Shown here: piece by piece, positions 10,334 to 21,302 of the stretch | Layout of the letters: each line of letters starts with the position of its first letter | How positions within the stretch are numbered: the first letter of the stretch is position 1 | Assembly: GCA_021527695.1 (NCBI GenBank) | Contig: JAKFAO010000012.1 | Coordinates: 558,001-622,000 of the forward strand | Source: Naematelia aurantialba | Lineage: Eukaryota > Basidiomycota > Tremellomycetes > Tremellales > Naemateliaceae | Direction of reading: 5' to 3' | DNA: 64,000 bases | Notes under the pieces: model-generated | Databases searched by the model: none | What the model saw: the letters and a program-made list of their open reading frames with translations, nothing else | Told to the model about the DNA's origin: nothing | Position numbers and translations under genes: made by a program

Positions 10334-12045
10334 ATGCCAATACACTCAATAGCAACACTCGTCGATGACATCGCAACGAACAATATCATCCTCGCTGCCG
10401 TCGGATTTGCCTCACTCGTGTCGCTCAAGGCCTGGGCTGGCGGGCGGAAATGTCCCTGGGAGCGAGAATGGGCCGGAAAGATGATCCTCGTCGTGGTGAG
10501 CCACCGTACATGCATCCTTCCTCTTTCTTCATCTCCTCCCGTACCCGTTCGACAGTCCACACCCTCTCACATCGGCTCTAGCCCACTGCGGGGACTGTGG
10601 GCCGTGTTGTGTCTGATTCCTTTGCAGGCTCCACCGACACCTGCCATCCTAGCACTGATACATCAACTATTACACCTCCCGTCTCCCCCTCAAATCCTGT
10701 ATCTCCCGCCATACGAATCTCCGCTTCCCTCCTCGTTATTGACCATCCTCCATACCCTCCGACTGGGGATCACGAGCCCCCTAGCCCAGCTGCACTGCGA
10801 GCCGCTTCCGCCTACTCCCAGGGACGTGCGGGACTTTACTGCGAAATGGGCGTCGACTCCACAGGGTACCGCTGGTCTAGGCGGGAGGAGGGTGGATGCG
10901 ATCGTCCTCGGCGCAGGATGGGAGGTTGTCGACCCCGGTCTGTCGTCACTGCAGTCACTCGTCTCAACCCCAGACGCAAATCAGGAGGCACTCTCAACGG
11001 CTGCAGAGGGAACGGGAATGGGAAAGGGAGAGGCGAGGTGGACTACACCCCAATTCCACTTCCACTTGATAACCTCGCTCTTGCCCCACCTCCTTCGCGC
11101 TCCCGCCGAGCGCAACATCCGCATCATCTCCCTCGTCTCACCTACCTGGTCAGCCGCCATCCCTGCACTCACTGGCCACGCAAGGGCGGGATCACTAGTC
11201 CAGCTCATTGGGCTACGGAGTCTGAATGTGATGTTGGTGATGCGCCATTTCCAGCTGGTACTCGATACCCTCGCCAGTGCGACTTATGCCCAGTCAAAAA
11301 ACGCAGACAAGGCCGTGCCGACGGGTGTGGATGAGGAGGTCCTTTCGAACGACGCAGAACAAGGGAAGAAGAGGGATGAAAGTGTCAGGTCGAACCTTAT
11401 GGGTATCACTGTCGTCATGCCGTGGGCGAGGAGCGAGGTGGTTCGTGGCGTCGTCGGCGCCGACTTGTCGACTCTACGATGGATCATGTAAGCTCTTCTA
11501 AACTGCAACCCGCCCAACCTGTCCGATGACTGCCCTTGCCGCATCTCTGTTACCTGGAAACATCATGGCTTACGCTCTCGTCGGCAGGTATATCCTGCTC
11601 TACCCGCTACTCATGATCATCACCCCGTCGCCAACACGATCCATCCAGTCGGTACTCTTCGCCCTCTCCGCTCCAGTCCGCTACGGTCCTCTCGACGCGC
11701 AACCAAGGCCCGCAAAGTCCCGGTCCACAGAAGACGGTGATTCTAATCCAGCCTCAAAATCCCAATCCAACTCAGAATCAGAGCCAGAGGCGGCGGACGA
11801 CCCACGGAGAAGCTCGGTGGGCGGTGGCGATGTCGTGCGGGACTGTGGCGTGATTGAGTGAGTACTCTACCAGCTCACTTTCCTGCGAGCCTGGGCGAGC
11901 AACGAGACACGGACCGCGTGCTCGATGTTATAACCATCTCACGTGACGTAGTGTCCCGCCGGTTCTGTGCGATCCGGTGCTCGCAAGGGCGACGTACCAG
12001 GATCTTGAGGAGCGGGTTGAAAAGGGCGTCAAGGCGTCAAAGTGA
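10334..12045 (+). CDS. SDR-fold / DUF1776-like fungal protein
   Basis: Four exons: 10334-10495, 10628-11487, 11588-11857, 11952-12045; 461 aa. The first intron (132 nt, GTGAGC...TTTGCAG) has no in-frame stop, so its retention would add 44 residues. Exon 1 has a hydrophobic stretch (NIILAAVGFASLVSLKAW) and a strand ending ILVV. The body contains a Rossmann-like VDAIVLGAG and a membrane-proximal block. The end, LCDPVLARATYQDLEERVEKG, looks like the tail of fungal DUF1776 proteins, which are related to 17-beta-hydroxysteroid dehydrogenases. No GxxxGxG or YxxxK catalytic pair is obvious, so enzymatic activity is doubtful. Between 11700 and 11830 there is a Ser/Glu-rich linker. Family call is tentative. 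The exon structure is firmer. Confidence 0.62.
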
Positions 12046-12348
12046 GGCAAATATTCGAGATCTCCCTGAGAGACTTCAAGGGGTATGGAGTTAGAAATCT
12101 AGGTGAAAAATCTGGGATGTCCAGGTGGGACCCTGGGATGTCCAGGAATCATGTAGAGCCCAAGTAGCTGCTAGTAGAGATACCCTGCACACGAGATACC
12201 CCGCATCCAGCTATACACAGTATGCATGATACGTGCTGCACGTCGCCTGTTGTCTGTTGCCTGCTGCATGCAATGCCACAAGATGCCTTTCGTCCTCTGT
12301 CATGCGAGAATCTCGATTGAGGATCTCCCTTGTTGCGCCGAGACCTAT
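12046..12348. other. Convergent intergenic region
   Basis: 303 bp between the stops of the DUF1776-like gene (+) and OST2 (-). It contains a short direct repeat of GGGATGTCCAGG (about 12115-12145). It should hold both 3' ends. Nothing else was seen. Confidence 0.5.
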
Positions 12349-13099
12349 CTATCCGAGGAAGTTGTACGCAAACAGGTGGAGGACGATAGAAGCCGCACAG
12401 AAATCTGCAAACGCACTTTGTATCGTCAGCGTTGCCAGGTGTATCGCGCAGAAATAGGCGGAAGGACGGAAGGATGGATCGGACACGTGCTGGCAGAGAC
12501 AGATTGGTGGAAGGGCGACAAGTTGAGAGACTAGTTGAGGACAAGTATGAAGAGACATACCGCTCCTGAGAGACCTCTTTGAACTCTACATCTCTGCCGG
12601 GGGCGACCTGCGCCCGCAGCCCCGCGAGCAGCACGAATTGACCGACGGTGGAGCCGAAGCTGTGGGCGTGAGCTGATGCTGTTTTCTACTGGCGCCATGT
12701 GTGAGAATGAGCGAAGAAGAGGGGAGGCAGGACGGAAGAACAAAAGGAAAGGAAGGAAAGAGAGGGGAGAGGAGAGAATACAGACACAAAGAGAGGAAAG
12801 AGGACACATTTTGAGAAACAGAACGAGCACACTCACCCGCCCAAGAACGCGTTGTACGGGAAACTAGTCACCAAGATACGATACGCAAACTGCAGCACCC
12901 CGGACAACAGCAAGAACAACAGGAACGCATCGACGAGTTTGATCCGCGGCGGAGTCGTGCTCGAGTAGTTGGTGATCAGGGTGTTGAGGGACGATTGGAG
13001 GGTCTTCGACGTTGACTGAGCGAGCTTCGCTGTGGAGGGGGGCTGGGAGGTGCGGGAGGGGGTCGAGTGTGTTGGTTTGGCGGTTTGCGAGGATGACAT
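12349..13099 (-). CDS. OST2: Oligosaccharyltransferase subunit OST2/DAD1
   Basis: Small integral subunit of the ER oligosaccharyltransferase that moves the glycan onto Asn of nascent proteins. Exons: 13099-12837, 12659-12561, 12415-12349; 142 aa. Family hallmarks are LVDAFLLFLLLSGVLQFAYR, then VTSFPYNAFLGGFGSTVGQF, then VLLAGLRAQVAP, and the last helix ending LHLFAYNFLG. Three membrane segments are visible. The Ser/Thr/Pro-rich first ~50 residues are longer than in animal DAD1 but usual for fungal forms. All junction phases match (2/2 then 2/2). It is divergent from COA3 across 393 bp, so promoter sharing is likely. Confidence 0.95.
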
Positions 13100-13492
13100 G
13101 GTGTGTGATTCGAAGGAAGGTAGGGACCGAAGGGAGGTGAGGTTGATGTTGAGGTTGAGGTTGCAGTTGAGGTGAGGTAGGGACGACTGCCAGCGCGACG
13201 AGGAGAGGGTGTAGGCTGCGAGCGTTGCGTCTCACGGTCCAATTGTTATAGCCTGTTCTAGCGAGTCGTCGCGTACGGCTACAAGACGATAATGCCCGAC
13301 CTCGCGTCTCGACTTCTGTCAATGTCTCTTGCAGCTGGACACGTAGCGTGATGCTGCGTACACGGTCCTCTACTACGAGGTGCGCCACATGGAAACAAGT
13401 GGGGATACCGAATAAAGATTTACATCTTCAACAGTCCAATTACTTGTGTTCCGTTGATATTGCCGGTGCGACCTCTCATCACCAGACCAGCC
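13100..13492. promoter_or_regulatory. Bidirectional promoter region, OST2 (-) / COA3 (+)
   Basis: 393 bp between divergent start codons. It contains a GGTTGA/GTTGAG-rich stretch (about 13140-13175) on the OST2 side. No defined motif was recognised. Confidence 0.5.
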
Positions 13493-14427
13493 ATGTCGTC
13501 CAGCTCGACCTCACACCCCAAAGCGCCTACACCGATGGAGCTGCATCGCCGTATGACGATTCGCGAGCGAGACCGGACTTACCGCCCCGGAGGGACTGTA
13601 CGTCCCTGTTCTCCAACCTTGCTCCTCGTCCTCATCCCCGTCCTCCTCTTTCCTACGAAGCTGAGAAAGCCGAGGAAGCTGAGGTGCTGAGGTTGCTGAG
13701 GAAGTGAGATTTTGACGCTGACGTCTCGCAGGGCATGTCGGAATCGCTCACACGAGCACGCCGACCGTACCTTGTCAGAAACAGCATCACGGGCGTCATC
13801 CTCATTTCGTTTGTCGTCGGCGTCTACTTTTACTCCATCGCTGCTGTCAAGCAGGATGATTTCGTGCGTCCGCCTCATCCTCCCGCTTTACCAGTCTCAC
13901 TCCCATCTGGCCATACCTTCTTTGATCCCATCAACCCAGCCCCATGTCCCACGGCCCTCCTGGATCACCTACACCTGGAGGTGTCCACACGTCACATGTG
14001 CCCTGCTTCCTCTTCGCCACGACTTGATTGAGCTGCTCTCTACACCCACAACCAGAAGCCAGCTGCCATACTACCTCCCACCATGCATAGCTAACCAGCG
14101 CAGAGCGACGTCGAAGACCTTCTCCCTCCACTGTCCGAACGCTCCTCCGTCCGCACGATCGAAGACGAAGCGCGCGACGCCCTCCTCTCCCAACCCGGCC
14201 ACCCCACCCCCCTTTCCCCACTCCCTCTCTCCACCGGCGCAGGCGGACTCGCCCCGGCCCCTCCCTCGTCGCTCTTTGGCGTGCCAGGCATGTTCGTGCC
14301 TAGACGACTGAGCGAGCTCGAGTGGATACGAAAGAGGGGCTGGGTGGACCGTAAGGGGAACGTGTTGGTCTGGGGGGCGCCGTCGGTCGATAGTCCCGGA
14401 CGTATGGGGGATCGGACGGACCATTGA
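13493..14427 (+). CDS. COA3: Cytochrome c oxidase assembly factor 3
   Basis: Inner-membrane protein that binds newly made Cox1 and links its translation to complex IV assembly. Exons: 13493-13597, 13732-13863, 14104-14427; 186 aa. The diagnostic block sits on exon 2 and runs into exon 3: RARRPYLVRNSITGVILISF, one membrane helix, then YFYSIAAVKQDDFSDVED. This R-N-x3-G-x-helix-Y-x-YS-x4-KQDDFSDV layout is that of COA3/CCDC56. The N-terminal segment (MELHRRMTIRERDRTYRPGGT) and the roughly 100-residue Pro/Ser tail are extensions beyond the core. All intron phases are 0. It converges on DID2. Confidence 0.88.
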
Positions 14428-15019
14428 CAGCCTGAGAGGCTCTCTGAGGGGCAAGCGAGGCGGTACGAGATAGTACGGACCACGATAGGCTCACTGAGGA
14501 CCAGGCCAGGTGATGGAGATTGCACTACCACTGAATGTCCACTGAGGCGCGGCGAGGTGATGGAAGTTGAGGTTCAGTTGGCAGTGGAACTGAAACTGGA
14601 AGGAGACGTGGAAGGGACGGAGAGTAACAAAGCGACTAGCAGAGGACCCGAGAGAATGGCGGACAGCTGTGACCACCGAACTAAACTCCGACGTCAGGCA
14701 TCGGATGGCCTGGAGAATCAATAATTGGTCGTCGGGGCAAGACAACGGCGATGACGATCAGAGACAACCGCCCACCTGGAAACAGGCTTGGGCAAACGGC
14801 ATATGTGACACTACTCATGCATCACTGCACTCACTATGCTCCATTCTCGTCGTCCAGGTACACGTACAAGTCCATCTATATCTGTTCCCAGCCTGGATCC
14901 CATCGTGACGGAAACGCAACGTACTCCTCCATTCCCACGGCGACCTGGGTGACTAGCGAGTCGGAGGGCCAATGGCTCACACTGCAGATTACAGATCTGC
15001 AGGCATCCACATCCACGAA
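14428..15019. other. Convergent intergenic region
   Basis: 592 bp between the stops of COA3 (+) and DID2 (-). Open frames here lack family signals. No repeat array was seen. Confidence 0.5.
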
Positions 15020-16341
15020 TCAGGTAGCAGGCTAAAATCAATCAGCGTCAGTCTCAACCTCAGCCAGCCGTCACGGGAGGCACGCCGCCGCAAGCCGTGT
15101 CGTCGTTGCATACGCTCCTGATGTAGACGCAGACGCACCCGTAATGCCCTCAACCGATCCGCCAATCTGCCATCCTCCTCCACGCCCACCGGCTTGCTCT
15201 GCACCGCCTCCACCTCCTTCGGGACTGCCGCTGGGACCTTTGCCTCGCCCAAACCGTGCTGGATCTCGAGGCCCGCCTCATCGGCCACTTGGTTCATCAG
15301 TTGGTCGACTTGGTCTTGCGGCATCGCCTCGGCCGTGGTGTTGGACATTGTTGATTCCATGTACGAGGTTTGGACGTCTAGGTCGGAGAATTGTGATTCG
15401 AATTTGTCCATTACTAGTGATATCTGCTGTTGTCAGTGTCGCGTCACTGACAGACGCGTGGAGAGGTGGAGTTGTAGTCTTGGTTGGCCTTTCCGAGCAT
15501 GGTCTCAGTCCCGATAGATACTATGGGGTGGGAGGAGTCGAATGGTAATGGAGGACCGGGTGCAGAGATGACTGATGAACAGGCAGTGGTGAATGAGTGA
15601 GTGGCGAGCCATGTCTAGGTCTGACTGTGATTGTGGCAACAGACGGGGGAGTGGGGACGTGGGGCATGGTGTCGATGACAAGACTGGGCCTGAGCGACCG
15701 GCACTAACCCGCTCAAGGTTCATACTCTCCATAGCCTTGTCCATACCCTTGACGACCTGCCCCATGGAATTCGTCACGCCCCGCATCGTCACGGCCGTCT
15801 CCACACGCGCAGCGACCGCATCGATCCGTGATGCCAAGCGGAGGAGGTTGAGCCCCTCGGTCTTTTTGCGAATGGCATTTTGGGCGTAGATCCGGGCTCC
15901 GTCGGTGTTGCCTTTTTGCAGAGCCTACGGCAGGTTCGGAGACCAGTGGACGTGGCGTTGAAACGAGTCAGAGGACAAGGGGCAAGTGCCGTGATTGTAA
16001 CGAGGATTCCGTATGCGTACAGAGGTCACGAATGAGGTTGGTAATACGCAAAGGGGAAGCCGGAATTCACGGAGACAGAGACAAAGAAGACAAAGACCAA
16101 CGTCAGCTTGCTCCAGCAATGTCGACAGCCTCACCAATTTCAACTTGTTCTTCTCTGCCGCTTCGTCCTTGTTTGCCTTCTTCGCCTGGCGCTGCAATGA
16201 CTTGGCGGTGAACTGTAGCGCCCTTTTTAGCTGACGTCCTAGGAGGAGGCGAGTTGGCGCCGCTTACTTTGAGCTGAAACAGTGATTCTACGTGGTCAGC
16301 ACCGCGGCGACTCGGTAGGACTCACTCTCGAGGTTGCTCAT
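15020..16341 (-). CDS. DID2: ESCRT-III accessory protein Did2/CHMP1
   Basis: Recruits and regulates the Vps4 ATPase at endosomes during multivesicular-body sorting. Six exons: 16341-16326, 16287-16268, 16212-16135, 15924-15709, 15423-15139, 15031-15020; 208 aa. The protein starts [20 protein letters not shown], then has the basic helix [20 protein letters not shown], the core [20 protein letters not shown], the acidic helix, and a MIT-interacting motif LADRLRALR near the end, closed by PAT. Exon 1 is 16 nt, exon 2 is 20 nt and the last is 12 nt. The first intron is only 38 nt (GTGAGT...TAG). The short exons are needed to restore the conserved start. A model starting further downstream would lose the helix-1 residues. 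It is divergent from SVP26. Confidence 0.93.
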
Positions 16342-16754
16342 GGTGGAGGAGACTGGGGCTGGATGAGTGTGCCGTGGAGAAGCGTATCGATATCTCACAC
16401 AGCGCCCGGGAGCGAAGACGGTCTAGCAGACGAGTATGCTTGCTGCACCTGCTTGCGAGACGTCGACGAGCTGGTCCAAGGTGACAGGATGTGGAGAAGA
16501 GATACGCTGGCGGCATAGACGTAACCGGAACTTAGAACGAAATTGATCCCGCTGCCCGCTGGACGTGTTTCCTCTTGCAGGTAACCTCACCAACACTCGT
16601 CTTCCATCTGCCCGACTCGACTCGCCAGTCTGGGCTGCTTTTGCTGTTCTTTGGCTCTTATACCGGCACCATTTGGCAGCTCCCGCTCTTCCGACGCTCG
16701 TTCCCTCTGCTCAACACCGAGGCATCCTACGGTTGAGCCAAACCAGCCCCCAGA
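16342..16754. promoter_or_regulatory. Bidirectional promoter region, DID2 (-) / SVP26 (+)
   Basis: 413 bp between divergent start codons. There is no clear TATA box or repeat. Confidence 0.45.
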
Positions 16755-18152
16755 ATGGCGCTCTTACATTTCCTGTCGTACATTGGCGGCTTAGCGGGGT
16801 TCTTATTCGTCACTCTATCTCTAGGTCAGCTTTTGCACTCGTCCCATTCGCGGACTCCAAGCTGACAAGCCAGCGAGCGGGCTGTTATGGCTCGCAGAAC
16901 TCATAGAGGAATACTCAAAGTATGCCAAGACCATAGGCATGCGCGCGATCTATGTGGGTGCTGTCCTGACGTCCACCTTCCTTCGATTTCTGTCCTGTTC
17001 TCATTGCTAACGACTCTGACCCGCAGGGAATCATGGCGCTGCATCTGCTGCTGATCGTCACCGACTCGCTACCGATACTACCTTCGCTCTTCTCCATTCT
17101 GTGTCACGTGGTATACCTATCCAACTTCTCTTCGTCATGGCCATACATCTCCCTGACGTCGCCGCGCTTCGTCGTGTCGTGCCTCCTCGTCGTGGGCGAC
17201 CACTTTATCTGGTTCTTCCACTTTGCAGCGCGGGCGCAAGAGGCCAAGAAGTACCGCGGCCCCAAGTATCGGTATGGGGGCAACGCGGTCAAGAGCGGCG
17301 TCGAAGATGCCCCGGCGTTTACGGACGTAGCTGCGTTCTTCGCCATATGTGTCTGGTTTGTGCCTCTGTTTTTGTTCCTCAGCCTCTCGGCCAACGACAA
17401 TGCACTCCCATCGAATCGTGAGTCCGATCCTCCAACCACTATCATCGTCATCTGCCTCACTGTTCGATATGTTCCATTTACCCGTCGTGGTTTGTTGAGA
17501 TCTGACTGTCGTAGTGGGCTCTGCTCCCGGTAGTCCTGGGCCAGGGCGGACAGTCGACCTGTCGACACCGCAAGCCGAGCTGAGTCGGCAATTACATCAG
17601 CGTCCAGCCAAGTCGCTCGTCAAGTCCGTCCTCACGCCGCTGCTATCTGTCCTGCCTCGCATGCGAAGACGGCGCAGGGACGACGAAGGCATCCTTGCGC
17701 CCCGTACTCCCGTACGTGGCAGCCCCCTCCATTCGCCCGTCATGATGCCTCAGAGCTATTTCCCCTGGGGCGATGACGGCAGCAATGGCAGCAGTGGGTC
17801 GAACCCGCCGACTAACAGCAACCACGGCCAAAACCTTTCACCCGAGGTGATACGGTCGCCAGCTCCGCCCAGAAGGGTGCAGTCCGAGCTGCAGATCGGC
17901 AAAAGCAACCTCAACCCACGCGGCGTGGCCACGAGGAACGGTCGCCCGCTGGTGCCTTCAGGAGAAGAGCCGGACGACTTTTCGTTGGGAGGCGGGACGG
18001 CGAGCCCAAAGCGCGGTAGCAGTCCGGACCCACGAATGAGTCTGGGTCCAAGAGGCGATGTGGGAGCAGTAGATGCTCCGACCGAGGTGGTTGAGAGCGG
18101 CTTGGAACTCGGGCATGGCGGCGCAGTCAAGCGGAGAGGCAAGGCAGACTAG
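16755..18152 (+). CDS. SVP26: Svp26/TEX261-type COPII cargo adaptor
   Basis: ER-Golgi membrane protein that packages certain type II membrane glycosyltransferases into COPII vesicles. Exons: 16755-16824, 16874-16953, 17027-17417, 17515-18152; 392 aa. The first three exons give the four-helix Svp26 domain: MALLHFLSYIGGLAGFLFVT, GLLWLAELIEEYSKYAKTIG, a central SNFSSSWPYISLTSPRF block, and GDHFIWFFHFAARAQEAKKY. The last exon adds an unusual ~210-residue cytosolic tail rich in Ser/Pro/Arg with PRTPVRGSP and many SP sites. It is probably disordered and phosphorylated. Yeast Svp26 lacks so long a tail. The first donor is GTCAGC. Start ATG 16755 matches the family start. Confidence 0.9.
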
Positions 18153-18545
18153 GCGCAGAATACGTGTTAGTGTAGCCGTAGTGGTGTCGGTGCTGGTGTC
18201 GGCGGAGGTTGGGGAACTGTACGGGAAGGTTGGTGTCGGCGTCAAGGACATGAGCCATGGACTGCATCTGGTAGCGTAGCATTCTTCAATTCAGGTCGTG
18301 TACATGTAGACGTACTGCATCGCAATCGTTCGCAGTGGTGTGTATCGATGGATGTAGCAGTGCAGCATGCGAGCTGGCGAGGAGTGAGGGGGTGTGATAG
18401 TGACAGTGGCCATCGAAGATATCAGCCGCATCAGTCTGCTGAAACGCGTGGTAAAAATCGCCGACGATGAGGATCGTTTTGAATTGATCAGTCCTGATTT
18501 TCAACGTGTCGTGTCGACAATTGAGCTCGTCTCGTCAGGCCGTCG
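18153..18545. other. Intergenic between SVP26 and NAA30
   Basis: 393 bp between two genes on the plus strand. It should hold the SVP26 3' end and the NAA30 promoter. GTGTCGGTG-type short repeats occur near 18180-18240. Confidence 0.5.
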
Positions 18546-20817
18546 ATGGAGGCTGGGGACTGCGGTATTGGCTCTGGTTCTGGCTCTGGCTCTGGCTCGG
18601 CCTCGCTAGTCCCGCCTGCCCTGCCAGCTTCTCCAGCCCTGCCAGCTTTCCTAGCGGTGTCAGATCTGCCAGCTTTCCCAGCGGTGTCAGATCTGCCAGC
18701 TTTGACAGATGGTCCAGGCGTGTCAGTTCTCCCAGAGTTGACAGGCGGTCCAGGCGTATCAGCTCGTCCAGGCGTGTCAGCGTTTCCAGGCCTGCCAGCA
18801 TCAGCTAGCCTCCGCCCAAGCAGGTCGAATTCGGGCTCCATCGGCAAGGGGAAAGGCAAAGGTCGTGCCGTGGATACTACGGACGTGGGCGGGGGAGCTG
18901 GAGCAGGAGCAGGAGCAGGAGCAGGAGTTGGAGGTGAATTTGGGGCTGGAGATGGAGTAGGAGTTGGAGTTGGAGTTGGAGATGGAGCTGGAGCTGGAGA
19001 TGGAGCTGGAGCTCGACGGGGACTCGGAGCCCCCGTTGACGAGCTGTACTACCGCACCTTCCGATCAGAAGACGAGGACCTGGGGGATATCGTCGCGCTC
19101 ACGCAGCAGGAGCTGAGCGAGCCGTGAGTTTTTGTTTGCTCGCTGGTCTTGGTTTGGTCCAGCTGTCCGCTCGGTCCACCTCCCTGGTCCAACTCCCTGG
19201 TCTAACTGTCTATCTGGTCATCGTTCCTTCGTCCGTCTGTCCCGCTTGCTATCGTACTGTTCCACCTTGCGCTCGATCTCTCAGTCTCCCGGTCGACTTC
19301 TCGGCCGTATCTATCAACCTCAGGTGTCTATCCGGTATCCCCGTCATCCTCCTGCACCGACGTCCCTCCGCCGATGTCGCTTCCGCTGATGTCGCTTTCG
19401 TCGATGTCTTCCACCGTGCCGTTGTCCCGTCGCTGACGCGCGTGACTTAGATACAACGGTAAGCTCGGACCCTCCGAGTCCCCCTGAAGCGCAGGTCGTG
19501 GTCTGTCAGCGCTGACGAGCACAGTCTACACGTTTCGGTACTTTCTAATAGACTGGTGCGTAGATACATAGGTTTCACTAGGACGTTATTGACTTGTCGG
19601 ATAGGCCGCACTTGACCATTCTTGTATGTTGTCTTTCCCCCCGTCTTCCTTCCTTCATAAGACTCGCTAGAGACCTTGGCCCGCTACCTCCTGTCTCCCC
19701 TTTTTGTCGGTCCCTCTCTCCTCTTGTCGCTCGCTCATCTCCCCTCTTGTCGGTCGCGCATCTCCCTCTCGTCGGTCACGCACCTCCTCTCGCCGCTCCT
19801 ACTCCCGCAGCAAGCAAGCCATTGCTCACTACGCTAACTCCTCCAGGTATATCCCTCACCCGCCCACACCCGCGCGATAGCAGTGATCGTAAGCAAGCAA
19901 GAGTCGCATCGCGGTACGAATAGGGGATACATTGCTATGCTTTCTGTGGACGCCGCGTGGCGGCGTAGAGGGATTGCGCGCCGCTTGGTCGAGAAGGTCG
20001 TCGAGATCATGCGGTCCCGGGGAGGCCTCGAGGTGCGTCTGTTCTCCTAGCTTGTACGGGCGTATCTTCGCCTAAACTGTCATCTTGCATGGGAAACCTA
20101 GACCGGGAATCCCATATCAGATCCCTGGGCGGCGCAGCAGGAGGGCTGGTCGATGGATAAGTGAAGGGCAGGGTATGAGAGGGGACGATACGACTCCGAG
20201 CAGTGCGAGCGGCATGCACATCAGACGTAAACGGACCAGAGAAGAGCTCAATGCGACCCGATGGTAGTGGCCAAGCGTTTGGCTGACCAGAGCAGGTTGT
20301 CCTGGAGACCGAATACGACAATAAGCCGAGTCTGGCATTATACGACCATCTTGGATTTCTGCGAGAGAAGCGGCTGTATCGCTTCTACTCTAATGGCAAA
20401 GACGCGTGGGTGTTCTGTCATGTGCTCTTGTCTGTGCTCCTCGACTCATCTTCCCCTCTCCCTTCGACTTATCTTCCCCTCTCCCCTCGACCTCTGCTCC
20501 CTTCCACCTCTACATCTCTGCACCTTTGCTACACGTTCACTCTCGTCTCCAGATGCTGCCTTGCCTGTTATACGTGACTCTGACCACGCAGATTCCGCCT
20601 CATCCTCCCCCTCACAGCTAATCCCCCCGTGGAAACAGAAGAAGAAGCCGACGCGGGCCGCTGGGCTATCGGAGCCGGCTCACAGGTTGACGATGGAGGC
20701 GGTATGGGACTGGGACGGATAGAAGAGGAAGAGGGTGAGGCGGATCAAAGCGACAGCTTAAGACAGGGCGGCCGACCTCTGGCTTTTCCTGCACGTCCTC
20801 CAGACTATTTCACGTGA
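18546..20817 (+). CDS. NAA30: NatC catalytic subunit Naa30/Mak3 (N-alpha-acetyltransferase)
   Basis: Acetylates the N-terminal Met of proteins starting with Met plus a hydrophobic residue. Seven exons: 18546-19123, 19451-19458, 19525-19555, 19605-19623, 19847-20032, 20296-20405, 20592-20817; 385 aa. The conserved core is [70 protein letters not shown] (acetyl-CoA loop) and [20 protein letters not shown]. Exon 2 is an 8-nt micro-exon that supplies Tyr-Asn of the EPY(N/S)xYTYRYF motif. Without it both the motif and the frame fail. The first ~150 residues are low complexity: Leu-Pro-Ala repeats and (GA)n/(GV)n. ATG 18546 is the first in-frame ATG. A later internal start is possible, since the repeats are not part of the family fold. 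Confidence 0.9.
18625..19015. repeat. Coding minisatellites in the NAA30 N-terminus
   Basis: Two adjacent tandem arrays. About 18625-18790 has diverged units of roughly 27 bp (core TGCCAGCTTTCCCAGCGGTG) encoding Pro-Ala-Phe-like repeats. About 18895-19010 has GGAGCA/GGAGTT hexamers encoding Gly-Ala and Gly-Val. Both stay in frame. Confidence 0.8.
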
Positions 20818-21302
20818 CGCCCGTCTCTCTCAATCTCCCATACTCGCCACCGTCACGCATGCATGTCTTTGTCCGTACTATCCACTGTCCGCTGCCCACT
20901 ATCCACCAACCACTGACCACTACTATCCGCTGCCCACTTCGCCACTTTGCGCTGCACGGGTGCCACTCTGAAACACTGCAGCCATCGTCATCGGCGTTTT
21001 GAAATTCTCCGCCATTCCTGACTTTTTATCCCCTTTGCGGCGGGCGGCGACGGAATCAATTCAGTCGGCGCGAGTGATTTGGCGGGGGACACTGGGAGAG
21101 TTGATTTTCTTTTCTTTTTTGCCGCTCCTCGGGTCTTGCATCCAGTCTTCATCTCTCGCTGCAGCTTCAGTTCTTGGACGTCTATCTCTCAACTCTCGAC
21201 GAGAGCGATACCCCCATCCATGTCTTGCTACAGTTGCACAAAGGAGGAGCGCTTTTGAACTTCACTCGAGACTCGTACTGCCTGGAAGAAGAAAAGGGAA
21301 GA
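20818..21302. other. Intergenic between NAA30 and the SANT/Myb gene
   Basis: 485 bp. It contains a degenerate CCACTATCCAC/CCACTGACCAC repeat (about 20880-20945) and a T-rich run (about 21100-21122) before the coding start. An in-frame upstream ATG at 21174 could extend the next gene by 43 codons. Confidence 0.5.
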
